DNA from: an uncultured Clostridia bacterium | GTDB lineage: Bacteria > Bacillota > Clostridia > Oscillospirales > Ruminococcaceae | NCBI GenBank assembly: GCA_947586185.1 | Contig: CANPXN010000006.1 | Location: 1 to 64,000 of the forward strand | Direction: 5' to 3' | Length of the DNA stretch: 64,000 nt | Translations under genes and position numbers: made by a program | Shown here: one piece after another, positions 43,851-52,678 of the stretch | How the letters are laid out: each line of letters starts with the position of its first letter | Numbering within the stretch: the stretch's first letter is position 1 | The notes under the pieces: generated by a model | Told to the model about the DNA's origin: nothing | Database searches by the model: none | The model's input: only the letters and a program-made list of their open reading frames with translations

Positions 43851-45363
43851 CAAAGGAAGAAATAATTCTGACAGAGATAAAATGCTGGAGGATATTTTAA
43901 ATAACGTGGGTGGTATGGGGAAAAGAGAACCATCCCGCCGTGAAACGTCCTATTCTAAAAGCAGGGATGGACGCAGCAGTAATATTGAAAGACCTAAGCA
44001 GACGCCGGAGCCGGAAAAGACCCAGAACATTAAAAAGCCAGGGTATTCCGAGCAGGAAATAACAATATCCTATAAAAATCCGGAATATATCGGCAATGAT
44101 GAGGCAGAGAACACAAGATTTTACAGTATTGATGAGACGACTGAACATGATACTGATTACGGCAATGTAAGACGCAGAAAGTCTGATACGGCAGTTATGA
44201 AAAGATCTGCGTCCCATAGTATGGATGACTTTGAAGATGAATATGAAGCTCCGACACACAAAAAGAAGAAAAAGCGCAGTAAGCTGCCTGTGGTGCTCAT
44301 ACTTACATTTGTTATTTTTGCTATCGCCATATGCCTGTCGGTAGTTATAATAGTTGTGGGACGAGATATGCTTGCTATAGGAAAGCCGCAGACCTCTAAA
44401 ATTATAACTATACCTGAAAATGCAACTACAGAGGACATTGCTGAAATACTTTGTGATGAGGGAGTTATCAGCATTCCTAAGGCATTCCAGTTTGTTTCAA
44501 AGCTCAGTGGAGCAGATTCAAAATATGTTGCCGGAGAGCATCAGGTAAGCACCGGCGACGCTTATGAAACGCTTATTACAAAGCTTACTACGGATGCAAT
44601 CAACGACAAGAACAGCATAGAAGTTACCTTTGTAGAGGGCATATCAGTTTATGACGCAGCAGCTCAGCTTGAAGAGGAGGGCGTGTGCGGCGCTGAGGAA
44701 TTTATTGAAGCTTTTAATACGAGTACATTTGACTTTGAATTTGAAAGCAAGCTTTTAGATCCGTCAAGTCTTAAATTCTGTAAAATGGAAGGATATTTGT
44801 TCCCGGATACATATATTTTCTATGAGGGAATGGAGCCTGAGCTTGTGTGTCAGAAGATATACAAGAATTTCAACGATAAAATTACAGAAGACTATTACAG
44901 CAGAATGGAAGAAATGGATATGTCACTTGACGAGGTGATTACCCTTGCGTCCATTGTTCAGGCTGAGGCGCCGACGGCTGATTCAATGAAAAAAGTTGCG
45001 TCTGTATTCTTGAACAGGCTGGATAATCCGGAAGAGTATCCAAAGCTTGAATCCGATCCTACCAAAAAATATGTCAAGCGCATAATAAGACCGAATGTTG
45101 AAATTTATTCTACGGAAATGAGTGAGGCCTACAATACCTATGAGAGTAACGGACTTCCTCCGGGAGCTATAGGAAATCCGGGAATAGATGCGATTGAAGC
45201 AGTTCTCTATCCGGCGGATACTTCAGATTATTATTTCTGTGCAAATGTAGACACAAAGAAAATATATTATGCTGAAACTCTTGAAGACCATGAAGAAAAT
45301 CTTGATAAGATAAAGAAGGAACAGAAAGAAGCCAAAGAAAAGAAGGAAAGCGAGGATGAGTAA
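43843..45363 (+). CDS. mltG: Endolytic murein transglycosylase MltG
   Basis: The 506-residue protein has a long charged cytoplasmic N-terminus (about 140 residues), a single membrane helix (about residues 146-172), a LysM-like part and the YceG domain with ITLASIVQAEAPTADS holding the catalytic Glu, SDPTKKYV, YNTYESNGLPPGAIGNPG and DYYFCANVDTKK. It cuts nascent glycan strands. ATG 43843 with GGAGG is used although the frame opens 30 bases earlier; it overlaps the previous gene by 8 bp. The N-terminal extension is longer than in most homologues. Confidence 0.93.
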   Translation: MDNKGRNNSDRDKMLEDILNNVGGMGKREPSRRETSYSKSRDGRSSNIERPKQTPEPEKTQNIKKPGYSEQEITISYKNPEYIGNDEAENTRFYSIDETTEHDTDYGNVRRRKSDTAVMKRSASHSMDDFEDEYEAPTHKKKKKRSKLPVVLILTFVIFAIAICLSVVIIVVGRDMLAIGKPQTSKIITIPENATTEDIAEILCDEGVISIPKAFQFVSKLSGADSKYVAGEHQVSTGDAYETLITKLTTDAINDKNSIEVTFVEGISVYDAAAQLEEEGVCGAEEFIEAFNTSTFDFEFESKLLDPSSLKFCKMEGYLFPDTYIFYEGMEPELVCQKIYKNFNDKITEDYYSRMEEMDMSLDEVITLASIVQAEAPTADSMKKVASVFLNRLDNPEEYPKLESDPTKKYVKRIIRPNVEIYSTEMSEAYNTYESNGLPPGAIGNPGIDAIEAVLYPADTSDYYFCANVDTKKIYYAETLEDHEENLDKIKKEQKEAKEKKESEDE

Positions 45364-46587
45364 TTGACTGACTACAATAATCTGGAAGTGCTTGCTCCGG
45401 CAGGAGATTTTGAAAGATTTACTGCCGCTATGGATTACGGTGCGGATGCTGTTTATCTTGGAGCGAAAAAGTTTGGCATGAGGGCTTCACCGGATAATTT
45501 TGATTTCGACGAGCTGAAAAAGGCTGTGTGTACAGCGCATGCTATGGGTAAAAAGGTATATCTCACCTGTAACACGCTTCCGAGAAATAATGAAATATCC
45601 GGATTTAGAGAGTTTATTGAAAGCGCTTCGGACTGTAATGTTGATGCTGTTATCGTTGCTGATATAGGTGTTTTGTCCCTTGTAAAAAAGTATGCCCCGG
45701 ATATGGAGATACACATGTCAACTCAGACGGGAATCGTAAATTATGTTACTGCAAATGAGCTTTATAATATGGGAGCTAAAAGAGTAGTCCTTGCAAGGGA
45801 GCTTTCCATAGACGAAATTGCTGAAATAAGAAGCAGATGCCCTAAAGATATGGAGATAGAAGTATTTGTCCACGGAGCAATGTGCGTTTCCTTTTCCGGA
45901 AGATGTCTTTTGTCAAGCTATCTTGTAAACAGAGACGCCAACAGGGGAGAATGTGCCCAGCCATGCCGCTGGGGGTATCACCTTATGGAGGAAAAACGTG
46001 ACGGAGAGTTTTATCCGGTTTTTGAGGATGAACGTGGCACTTATATCCTCAACGCCAAGGACCTGTGCATGATCGACCATATAGAAAAGCTTGCACAGGC
46101 AGGCGTAACAAGCCTTAAAATTGAGGGACGTGCAAAATCAGCCTATTACGTTTCGGTTGTAACAAATGCTTACAGAATGGCGGTTGACTGGCTTGGAAAT
46201 AATCCGGGTAAACCCCTGCCCCAGTGGATTCATGACGAGGTTTTCAAGGTAAGCCATAGAAAATACTGTACAGGCTTTTTCTTCGGGCATCCTAAGGACT
46301 GTCAGTATTACGAAACAGGCGGATATATCAGAAATTATGATGTTGTAGCTGTAATTGAGGGCTGCGCCGGAGGTGTTGCCTACGCCACACAGCGCAATAG
46401 GTTTTTCTCAGGTGATACGGTGGAGATACTTTCTCCGGGACGTGAGCCTGTTCGCATGGAGCTTAATGAACTATTTAACGAGAATGGAGATAAGATCGAA
46501 ACGGTGAACCATGCAATGATGAAGTTCCATTTTCCATGCAATATGGATTTCCCATGCAATTCAATTATAAGAAAAGAACTTGACTAA
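45364..46587 (+). CDS. U32-family peptidase / tRNA hydroxylation-type protein (TrhP-like)
   Basis: The 407-residue protein has LEVLAPAGDFERFTAAMDYG and the U32 signature EVFVHGAMCVSFSGRCLLSS. Some members of this family (TrhP) hydroxylate tRNA uridine 34 with prephenate-derived groups, others are called collagenase-like; the shared sequence cannot decide. It starts with TTG immediately after the mltG stop, with GAGG 9 bases upstream. Confidence 0.88.
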   Translation: MTDYNNLEVLAPAGDFERFTAAMDYGADAVYLGAKKFGMRASPDNFDFDELKKAVCTAHAMGKKVYLTCNTLPRNNEISGFREFIESASDCNVDAVIVADIGVLSLVKKYAPDMEIHMSTQTGIVNYVTANELYNMGAKRVVLARELSIDEIAEIRSRCPKDMEIEVFVHGAMCVSFSGRCLLSSYLVNRDANRGECAQPCRWGYHLMEEKRDGEFYPVFEDERGTYILNAKDLCMIDHIEKLAQAGVTSLKIEGRAKSAYYVSVVTNAYRMAVDWLGNNPGKPLPQWIHDEVFKVSHRKYCTGFFFGHPKDCQYYETGGYIRNYDVVAVIEGCAGGVAYATQRNRFFSGDTVEILSPGREPVRMELNELFNENGDKIETVNHAMMKFHFPCNMDFPCNSIIRKELD

Positions 46588-46593
46588 AGATGA

Positions 46594-46610
46594 GGCAAGC
46601 AAAACTTGCC
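46594..46610 (+). terminator. Small hairpin after the U32 gene
   Basis: GGCAAG (46594-46599) pairs with CTTGCC (46605-46610); it is followed by AAAA rather than a U-run, so termination is doubtful. Confidence 0.35.
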
Positions 46611-46613
46611 AAA

Positions 46614-46724
46614 ATCTATTCGCCATATTTTTCAGTTGTCACCTATGGTGACGAGAAAAATGGCGCTTAAAATAAAATATTGCTCCAGCAAATTTGACAC
46701 GGACTAATTGGTGGAGCAATAAAA
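46614..46724 (+). repeat. Structured leader repeat, copy 2, upstream of the ABC transporter
   Basis: It begins ATCTATTCGCCATATTTT and ends GGTGGAGCAATAAAA, 12 nt before the start codon, and matches the copy at 18402-18537. Arms CGCCAT/ATGGCG, TTTTC/GAAAA and GTCACC/GGTGAC stack into a long hairpin; a second stem pairs ATTGCTCCA (46679-46687) with TGGAGCAAT (46712-46720). It differs from copy 1 by base changes that keep pairing. Confidence 0.75.
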
Positions 46725-46736
46725 TAGGAGATGGCT

Positions 46737-47651
46737 ATGGACAAAATTATTGAAATAAAGAACCTTAATAAAAGCTTCGGCGATGTTAAAGCAGTTCAGG
46801 ATCTGAGCTTTTGTGTTAAGGAGGGAGAGCTGTTTGCGTTTCTCGGAATAAATGGTGCAGGAAAAAGCACTACGATCTCCATTATGTGCGGACAGCTTGT
46901 AAAGGATTTCGGTTCTGTCACAATTGGAGGCGTAAACATTGATGGCGATATAAGCAGTATAAAGCGTGACATAGGCGTTGTGTTCCAAAATTCTGTTCTT
47001 GATAAGGCATTGACTGTCTATGATAATCTTTCAAGCCGTGCTGCTCTTTACGGAATATCAGGCATAGAGTTTAAGGAAAGGCTTAATGAGCTTGCCGAAA
47101 TGCTTGACTTTAAGGATCTGCTGAAAAGGACCGTAGGAAAGCTTTCAGGCGGACAGCGCAGGAGGATAGATATTGCAAGAGCGCTTATACATAAGCCTAA
47201 GATACTGATACTTGACGAGCCGACAACAGGTCTTGATCCCCAGACAAGAGGAACGTTATGGGCTGTTATTGATATGCTGCGCAGAGAAAATCATATGACC
47301 GTATTCCTCACAACTCATTATATGGAGGAAGCCGCTGACGCAGATTATGTTGTTATATTAAATAATGGCAAAATCGCCGCTGAGGGAACTCCTTTGCAGC
47401 TTAAAAACAGCTACACCGGGGACTTTATAACCATATATGGCTTGGAAAAGAAGCAGATCGACTCTTTCGGCATGCCTTATGAAGAGCTGAGAGACGCTTT
47501 CCGTATATCAGTTGCAAATACATCCGTAGCCACAAAGCTTATAGTGAAATATCCTGATTTATTTAAGGACTATGAAATATCAAAGGGAAAAATGGATGAT
47601 GTTTTTCTTGCGGTAACCGGCAATGAGCTTACAGGAGGGGATGAAAAATGA
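46737..47651 (+). CDS. ABC transporter ATP-binding protein (ABC-2 type)
   Basis: The 304-residue ATPase has Walker A GINGAGKST, signature LSGGQRRRIDIARAL and Walker B ILILDEPTTGLDPQ. It resembles the drug/Na+ exporter (NatA/YbhF-like) group with a C-terminal extension. Two ATGs (46731, 46737) exist; TAGGAG ends at 46730, so 46737 is used. It overlaps the permease gene by 4 bp. Confidence 0.94.
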   Translation: MDKIIEIKNLNKSFGDVKAVQDLSFCVKEGELFAFLGINGAGKSTTISIMCGQLVKDFGSVTIGGVNIDGDISSIKRDIGVVFQNSVLDKALTVYDNLSSRAALYGISGIEFKERLNELAEMLDFKDLLKRTVGKLSGGQRRRIDIARALIHKPKILILDEPTTGLDPQTRGTLWAVIDMLRRENHMTVFLTTHYMEEAADADYVVILNNGKIAAEGTPLQLKNSYTGDFITIYGLEKKQIDSFGMPYEELRDAFRISVANTSVATKLIVKYPDLFKDYEISKGKMDDVFLAVTGNELTGGDEK

Positions 47652-48541
47652 ATATACTTATGAGTTTAGTAAAACGTAATGTGAAGCTTTTTTTTAAGGA
47701 TAAGGCAATGTTTTTTACATCGCTTATTACTCCTGCAATATTGCTTGTATTGTATGTAACTTTCCTTGGAAATGTATACCGTGACAGCTTTGAACAAAAC
47801 ATAAAGGGATTTTCAGTGCCGGATGAGCTGGTAAACGGCTTTGTAGGCGGACAGCTTCTTTCTTCCCTTCTTGCGGTATGCTGTGTAACAGTTTCATTTT
47901 GCTCTAACATGCTCATGGTTCAGGATAAGGTTACAGGCGCAAGGCGTGACCTTACAATGTCTCCTGTAAAGAAACCTGTTCTTGCAATGAGCTATTACAT
48001 AGCAACGTTTCTTGCAACATTCATTATCTGCATAGTTGCGATTGGTTTAGGATTTATATATCTGTCATCAGTTGGCTGGTATCTCTCTTTTGCCGATGTT
48101 CTTCTGGTACTCCTTGACGTGTTTATTCTTGTAATGTTCGGTACGGCTCTTTCATCTATAGTTAACTTTTTCCTGTGTTCACAGGGGCAGCTATCAGCAG
48201 TCGGTACGATCGTAAGCTCAGGCTATGGCTTTATAAGCGGTGCATATATGCCTATTTCACAGTTTGGAACAGGACTGCAAAAGGTTCTTTCATTTTTCCC
48301 GGGAACATATGGAACATCACTTGTCAGAAACCATATGATGAAAGGCACATTCAGTGAAATGAAACAGCTTAAATTTCCTTCCGATGTAGTTGAAGGTATA
48401 AAGGATTCTATAGACTGTAACCTGTACTTTTTTGACAGTAAGGTTGAGATTGGCGCTATGTACACAATACTTTGTATCACCGTTGTAGTGCTGATTATTG
48501 CGTATGTTCTTATAAATAAATTTTACAGGAAAAATGCATAA
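47648..48541 (+). CDS. ABC-2 type transporter permease
   Basis: The 297-residue protein has six hydrophobic segments in the ABC-2 order: one N-terminal, a soluble loop, then a cluster from about residue 65 to 200 and a C-terminal one. LMVQDKVTGARRDLTMSPVK and SSGYGFISGAYMPISQFG are typical. With the ATPase it forms an exporter; the substrate is not evident from the sequence or neighbours. Confidence 0.9.
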   Translation: MNILMSLVKRNVKLFFKDKAMFFTSLITPAILLVLYVTFLGNVYRDSFEQNIKGFSVPDELVNGFVGGQLLSSLLAVCCVTVSFCSNMLMVQDKVTGARRDLTMSPVKKPVLAMSYYIATFLATFIICIVAIGLGFIYLSSVGWYLSFADVLLVLLDVFILVMFGTALSSIVNFFLCSQGQLSAVGTIVSSGYGFISGAYMPISQFGTGLQKVLSFFPGTYGTSLVRNHMMKGTFSEMKQLKFPSDVVEGIKDSIDCNLYFFDSKVEIGAMYTILCITVVVLIIAYVLINKFYRKNA

Positions 48542-48546
48542 TGAAG

Positions 48547-48574
48547 ATCCTCCGGTTTAACCGGGGGATTTTTT
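48547..48574 (+). terminator. Rho-independent terminator
   Basis: ATCCTCCGG (48547-48555) pairs with CCGGGGGAT (48561-48569), followed by a T-run to 48574. Confidence 0.9.
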
Positions 48575-48662
48575 GTTGCCATGACTTCAATTGTATCTTC
48601 TGTAAGCATAAAACTAATTCGTTCTGAATATGATTTAACAAATATTTAAAGGACGTGTTAGC

Positions 48663-49907
48663 ATGAAAAGAATCTTGCCGTTTATTATCTCTTTGATGAT
48701 ATTGTTAAACGGCTGCGGTAATGTCAGCGATGAAACAAGTAGTGTACCAGAGGTCACAGCCCTTTGTGAGCAGACTGTTGAACAGCTTCATGTATCGGCT
48801 GATACCAAGTATTATCCGTTGAATTATAAAGAACAGTCTGCCATATGGTTTGCTGTTATGGGATATGATGATATACTAACCGGAAAAACTGAAAAGGAAT
48901 TTACTGATAGTATTGTCAAGCAATTTAACAGTGTAAAGGAAATGGGCATCAATACTGTTTATATGCATGTAAGGGCATATAATGACGCATATTACAAATC
49001 TGAAATGTTTCCTCCTGGAGCATATTGCTCTTCTGATATTGACTACGATCCCCTTGAAATTATGATCAGGGAGGGGCATAAGCTGAATTTGTCCGTCCAT
49101 GCATGGATAAATCCTCTTCGCTGTCAGACGGATAAGCAGATGAAAAAGCTTAGCAACACATATAAAGTTAAGCAATGGTATAATGATAAAGATAAAAGGA
49201 ACAAGTACATTGTGAATATAAAGGACAGGTGGTATCTTAATCCTGCCTATGAAGACGTCAGGGAATACATAGCCGATGGCGTCAGGGAAATCGTGAGAGG
49301 ATATGAAGTGGACGGGATACATATTGACGACTATTTTTATCCTACAACGAATAAGGATTTTGACGCACCAGCTTTCAAAGCAAGCAGCAGCAAGGACTTA
49401 TCCTCTTGGAGGATTGAAAATATAAATCTGCTTGTAAAGGAAATGTATGATGCCGTTAAAGAGGAAAACAGCAAGGTTCTGTTTGGTATAAGTCCGCAGG
49501 GCAGCATTAATGCGGACTATAAATCTCAGTATGCAGATGTAAAGAAGTGGGCGTCAGAAGAGGGCTACTGCGATTATATTGTGCCTCAGATTTACTTTGG
49601 ATTCAGCAATGAGAGCTGCCCCTTCAAAGAAACATTGGGCAAGTGGCAGGAAATAAAAACATGTGAAAGTGTGAAGCTTGTAGCCGGAATATGCACATAT
49701 AAAATTGGCAAAGAGGATAAGTGGGCAGGCTCCGGTAAAAACGAATGGAAGGAAGACAGCAGTATTCCTGCCAGACAGGCTGAGTATGCTCTTGAAAAGA
49801 AAATTGACGGCGTAGCAGTTTACAGCTATCAGTCAACCTTTGAGGAGAAATTAAATGCTGAAAGAGAAAGTCTGGGTAATGTCCTGAGAAAAATAACTGG
49901 GGAGTGA
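48663..49907 (+). CDS. GHL10-family glycosyl-hydrolase-like lipoprotein
   Basis: The 414-residue protein has a signal peptide with the lipobox LLNGC, so it is anchored as a lipoprotein. The domain has the GHL10/DUF187 pattern FNSVKEMGINTVYMHVRAYNDAYY, LSVHAWINPLR, YEVDGIHIDDYFYP and FGISPQGSIN. It is a TIM-barrel glycosidase family active on peptidoglycan or other glycans in some members; the catalytic Asp/Glu pair is not assigned here. It is followed within 5 bp by a TIGR04086 gene. Confidence 0.88.
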   Translation: MKRILPFIISLMILLNGCGNVSDETSSVPEVTALCEQTVEQLHVSADTKYYPLNYKEQSAIWFAVMGYDDILTGKTEKEFTDSIVKQFNSVKEMGINTVYMHVRAYNDAYYKSEMFPPGAYCSSDIDYDPLEIMIREGHKLNLSVHAWINPLRCQTDKQMKKLSNTYKVKQWYNDKDKRNKYIVNIKDRWYLNPAYEDVREYIADGVREIVRGYEVDGIHIDDYFYPTTNKDFDAPAFKASSSKDLSSWRIENINLLVKEMYDAVKEENSKVLFGISPQGSINADYKSQYADVKKWASEEGYCDYIVPQIYFGFSNESCPFKETLGKWQEIKTCESVKLVAGICTYKIGKEDKWAGSGKNEWKEDSSIPARQAEYALEKKIDGVAVYSYQSTFEEKLNAERESLGNVLRKITGE

Positions 49908-49912
49908 TGCCA

Positions 49913-50320
49913 TTGCATAGGTCAAAGCTTATATATATAAAGAAGAAAAAATGGTATGTTCCGGCAGTTTCAATTATAAGCAGTCTTGCTGTTATCGGAG
50001 CGCTGCTGGCGTTGTTTTCATTTTTAATGACCAAGATAGATTTTTCAAACTCTGCTGTAGCTATAATGGGAATGATCTCAATATGTGCTGGAGGATTTTC
50101 AGCAGGATTCATCACGGGAAAGAATAAAAGACGGGGTGGAATAAAGAATGGCGTAAAATATGGCATAATTATATATGTGATATTGTTGTTTTTCGGAACT
50201 ATTATAATGAAAAGGCTTTTGGGTCTGAGTATGCTGGGCAAGCTCATCGTTATCTGTATTTGCAGTGCGATAGGGGGAATATGCGGAGTTAATACAAAAA
50301 TACGAAAACCTCCGGTTTAA
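49913..50320 (+). CDS. TIGR04086-family membrane protein
   Basis: The 135-residue protein has four hydrophobic segments. The fragments AVIGALLALFSFLM, MISICAGGFSAGFITG and GGIKNGVKYGIIIYVIL match the TIGR04086 pattern found in Clostridia next to secretion genes. In-frame starts at GTG 49904, ATG 49907 and TTG 49913 exist; GGGGAG at 49899-49904 fits TTG 49913 best. Function unknown. Confidence 0.78.
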   Translation: MHRSKLIYIKKKKWYVPAVSIISSLAVIGALLALFSFLMTKIDFSNSAVAIMGMISICAGGFSAGFITGKNKRRGGIKNGVKYGIIIYVILLFFGTIIMKRLLGLSMLGKLIVICICSAIGGICGVNTKIRKPPV

Positions 50321-50417
50321 AATACTGATTTTATGAAGAATCTTTAGTTAAAATATGCTATTCAGGTGGATTTGAAATGATAATGTTTATTTATTGTGAA
50401 AAAAATTATAAAATGTC

Positions 50418-50446
50418 TTGAAATGTAAACCAAAGTGTGCTATAAT
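50418..50446 (+). promoter_or_regulatory. Promoter of the SCIFF peptide gene
   Basis: TTGAAA (50418-50423), 17-bp spacer, TATAAT (50441-50446). The stretch 50321-50417 is AT-rich with no gene seen. Confidence 0.7.
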
Positions 50447-50483
50447 AGTAATGTTCTAATAAATAGTATTGTTGGAGGTTTTT

Positions 50484-50621
50484 ATGAAACATATTAAAAC
50501 TATAAACAAAGCTAATCTTAAGGAATCCGCTAAAAAAGGCGGATGCGGAAAATGTCAGGCTTCATGTCAGTCTGCATGCAAGACATCATGCACAGTAGCA
50601 AACCAGAAGTGCGAGAGATAA
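50484..50621 (+). CDS. scfA: SCIFF ranthipeptide precursor (six cysteines in forty-five residues)
   Basis: This 45-residue peptide was found outside the longer frames. It starts MKHIKTINKANLKESA and has cysteines at 21, 24, 28, 32, 36 and 43, matching the name of the family exactly. TTGGAGGT precedes its ATG. Its maturase, a radical-SAM enzyme, follows 67 bp downstream. SCIFF peptides receive thioether bridges and are conserved through Clostridia. Confidence 0.96.
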   Translation: MKHIKTINKANLKESAKKGGCGKCQASCQSACKTSCTVANQKCER

Positions 50622-50637
50622 TTTAATTGGTTTGATT

Positions 50638-50664
50638 AAAAGGGACATATATTGTGTCCCTTTT
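50638..50664 (+). terminator. Hairpin between the peptide and maturase genes
   Basis: AAAAGGGACA (50638-50647) pairs with TGTCCCTTTT (50655-50664) with T/A-rich sequence after it. Partial termination here would give more peptide message than maturase message. Confidence 0.75.
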
Positions 50665-50688
50665 AAATTTTTATGAGGTGGATAGAAA

Positions 50689-52062
50689 ATGATACATAAA
50701 TATAAATTAAACGGATATAACATCGTTTTGGATGTAAATAGCGGTGGAGTGCATGTTGTTGATGACATTACTTATGATCTGCTTGATAATGTGGAGCCTC
50801 CTTTTGAAAAAGAATGTCCTGAAAAGGTTGTTGAAAAGCTCTCACGCTTTTATCCTGTTGAGGATATAAACTCCTGTTATTCTGAGATTGTGGAGCTCTA
50901 TAATGACAAAATTCTTTTCTCCGAGGATGATTATGAGAAGTATGCCAAGTATTCGGTAATTTCTCCGGTTAAGGCTATGTGTCTTAATATTGCTCATGAC
51001 TGTAACCTTAGATGCAGATACTGCTTTGCTGAAACAGGTGATTTCGGCGGAGGAAGAAAGCTTATGAGCTTTGATACAGGTAAAAAGGCGATTGATTTTC
51101 TTCTTGAAAATTCAGGGGATAGGGAAAATCTCGAGCTTGACTTTTTCGGCGGAGAACCGCTTATGAACTTTGATGTTGTGAAGCAGATCGTTGAGTATGC
51201 AAGAAGCCGTGAAGCTGAATATGGCAAGAGATTCAGATTCACTATAACTACAAACGGAGTATTGCTTGACGATGATAAGATTGATTTTATAAACAAGGAA
51301 ATGTCAAATGTTGTACTTTCTGTTGACGGAAGAAAAAGTGTAAACGACAGTATGAGAAAGCGTGTTGACGGAACAGGCTGCTATGACACGATTATTCCTA
51401 AGTTTAAAAAGCTTGTTGAAAAGCGCGGGGACAAGGAATATTATGTAAGGGGTACATTTACAAAGTATAATCTTGACTTTTCAGAGGATGTGTTCAGTCT
51501 TTATAATGAGGGCTTTGATCAGATATCAGTAGAGCCGGTGGTATGTGCTTCTGATCTTGATTATGCTATTACAGAAAAGGAGCTTTCCGAGGTTTTCAAG
51601 GAGTATGAAAAGCTGTCCGCAAGAATCCTTGAAAATGAGAATAGTGGAAAAAAATTCAATTTCTTCCACTTTATGCTTGATCTTGACCAGGGTCCATGTG
51701 CAATAAAGCGCCTTAGAGGCTGTGGCTGCGGAAACGACTATGTTGCAGTTACTCCTGACGGCGATATTTTCCCGTGCCATCAGTTTGTAGGTGTTGACGA
51801 GTATAAAATGGGTAACCTCAACGATGGAACTTTCAATACGGATATAAAAAAGGAATTTGCAGCAGCTCATGTTTATTCAAAACCTGAATGCAAGCAGTGC
51901 TGGGCTAAGTTTTATTGCAGCGGCGGATGCAATGCGAACAACTATGTTTATTCCGGTGATATCCATAATGCTCATAAGTTTACATGCCAGCTTGAAAAGA
52001 AGCGTCTTGAATGTGCTATAATGCTAAAGGCTGTAAGGCTTGACAGAGAAGGTAAGCTATAA
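50689..52062 (+). CDS. scfB: SCIFF maturase, radical-SAM/SPASM thioether-forming enzyme
   Basis: The 457-residue enzyme has a PqqD-like N-terminal recognition part (residues about 10-80), the radical-SAM CNLRCRYC cluster motif (Cys 105, 109, 112) and FFGGEPLMNF, then a C-terminal SPASM domain with multiple Cys (CGCGNDYVAVTPDGDIFPCHQF and CKQCWAKFYCSGGCNANNY). It forms thioether links between Cys and partner alpha-carbons in the SCIFF peptide. Maturase and precursor adjacency is typical. Confidence 0.96.
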   Translation: MIHKYKLNGYNIVLDVNSGGVHVVDDITYDLLDNVEPPFEKECPEKVVEKLSRFYPVEDINSCYSEIVELYNDKILFSEDDYEKYAKYSVISPVKAMCLNIAHDCNLRCRYCFAETGDFGGGRKLMSFDTGKKAIDFLLENSGDRENLELDFFGGEPLMNFDVVKQIVEYARSREAEYGKRFRFTITTNGVLLDDDKIDFINKEMSNVVLSVDGRKSVNDSMRKRVDGTGCYDTIIPKFKKLVEKRGDKEYYVRGTFTKYNLDFSEDVFSLYNEGFDQISVEPVVCASDLDYAITEKELSEVFKEYEKLSARILENENSGKKFNFFHFMLDLDQGPCAIKRLRGCGCGNDYVAVTPDGDIFPCHQFVGVDEYKMGNLNDGTFNTDIKKEFAAAHVYSKPECKQCWAKFYCSGGCNANNYVYSGDIHNAHKFTCQLEKKRLECAIMLKAVRLDREGKL

Positions 52063-52070
52063 ATAAAAAA

Positions 52071-52097
52071 TTAAAGACCGGATTAACCGGTCTTTAA
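52071..52097. terminator. Bidirectional terminator
   Basis: TTAAAGACCGG (52071-52081) pairs with CCGGTCTTTAA (52087-52097). It lies between scfB (+) and mscL (-) and can serve both. Confidence 0.88.
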
Positions 52098-52099
52098 TT

Positions 52100-52549
52100 T
52101 TACTTATTGGAATTTTCCTTTAAAAGATCACGAATTTCAGTGAGCAGAAGTTCTTCATTTGACGGCTTTGGATCAGCCTTTGGCAGTTCTTCCTTTTTGT
52201 GGAAGGAGTTTATAACCTTGACGATTATAAACACACAAAGCGCTGTCAGCAGGAATGTAATAGTTGCCTGGAGAAATCCTCCAAAGTTTATGTAAGGCTT
52301 GTTGCCCCAAGGTATCGTTACCCCAAGGTTTGAGAAGTTAACTCCTGCAAGAATCATACCGATAATCGGCATGAGAATATCGTCGACAAGGGAGTTAACA
52401 ATAGCGGTAAAAGCTCCGCCGACGATTACACCGACAGCCATGTCAAGGACATTTCCTCTTGAAATGAACTGCTTAAATTCAGAAATTATTCCTGCTTTTT
52501 CCTTTAGCTTTCCTTTAATGTCTGACATATTTGGTTTATTCTTTTCCAT
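52100..52549 (-). CDS. mscL: Large-conductance mechanosensitive channel
   Basis: The 149-residue protein has FKQFISRGNVLDMAVGVIVG with TM1, then a second membrane helix (about residues 90-115) and a charged C-terminal helix with EELPKADPKPSNEELL. It releases solutes on hypo-osmotic shock. An N-terminal extension before the usual MscL start is visible (MEKNKPNMSDIKGKLKEK). The window also has an MscS-type channel. Confidence 0.96.
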   Translation of the reverse strand: MEKNKPNMSDIKGKLKEKAGIISEFKQFISRGNVLDMAVGVIVGGAFTAIVNSLVDDILMPIIGMILAGVNFSNLGVTIPWGNKPYINFGGFLQATITFLLTALCVFIIVKVINSFHKKEELPKADPKPSNEELLLTEIRDLLKENSNK

Positions 52550-52581
52550 GTCTACCTCCTGTGAAAAATGTCGATATTTAT

Positions 52582-52610
52582 ATTATATCATAGAAAGAGG
52601 TCATATTCAA
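52582..52610 (-). promoter_or_regulatory. Promoter of mscL
   Basis: On the - strand TTGAAT (52610-52605), 17-bp spacer, TATAAT (52587-52582). Confidence 0.65.
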
Positions 52611-52678
52611 TGTTCATTTAGACAAAATAGAAAAGTGATGTTTATATAATTTGCACAATCTGCATAAAGGAGCTTAAA

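Noticed and set aside
46690..46725. SigA promoter inside the repeat (TTGACA near 46694)
   Set aside because: No good -10 box at 16-18 bp; the other copy does not keep TTGACA.
50484..50621. Small bacteriocin instead of SCIFF
   Set aside because: The six-Cys spacing and adjacent maturase fit SCIFF exactly.
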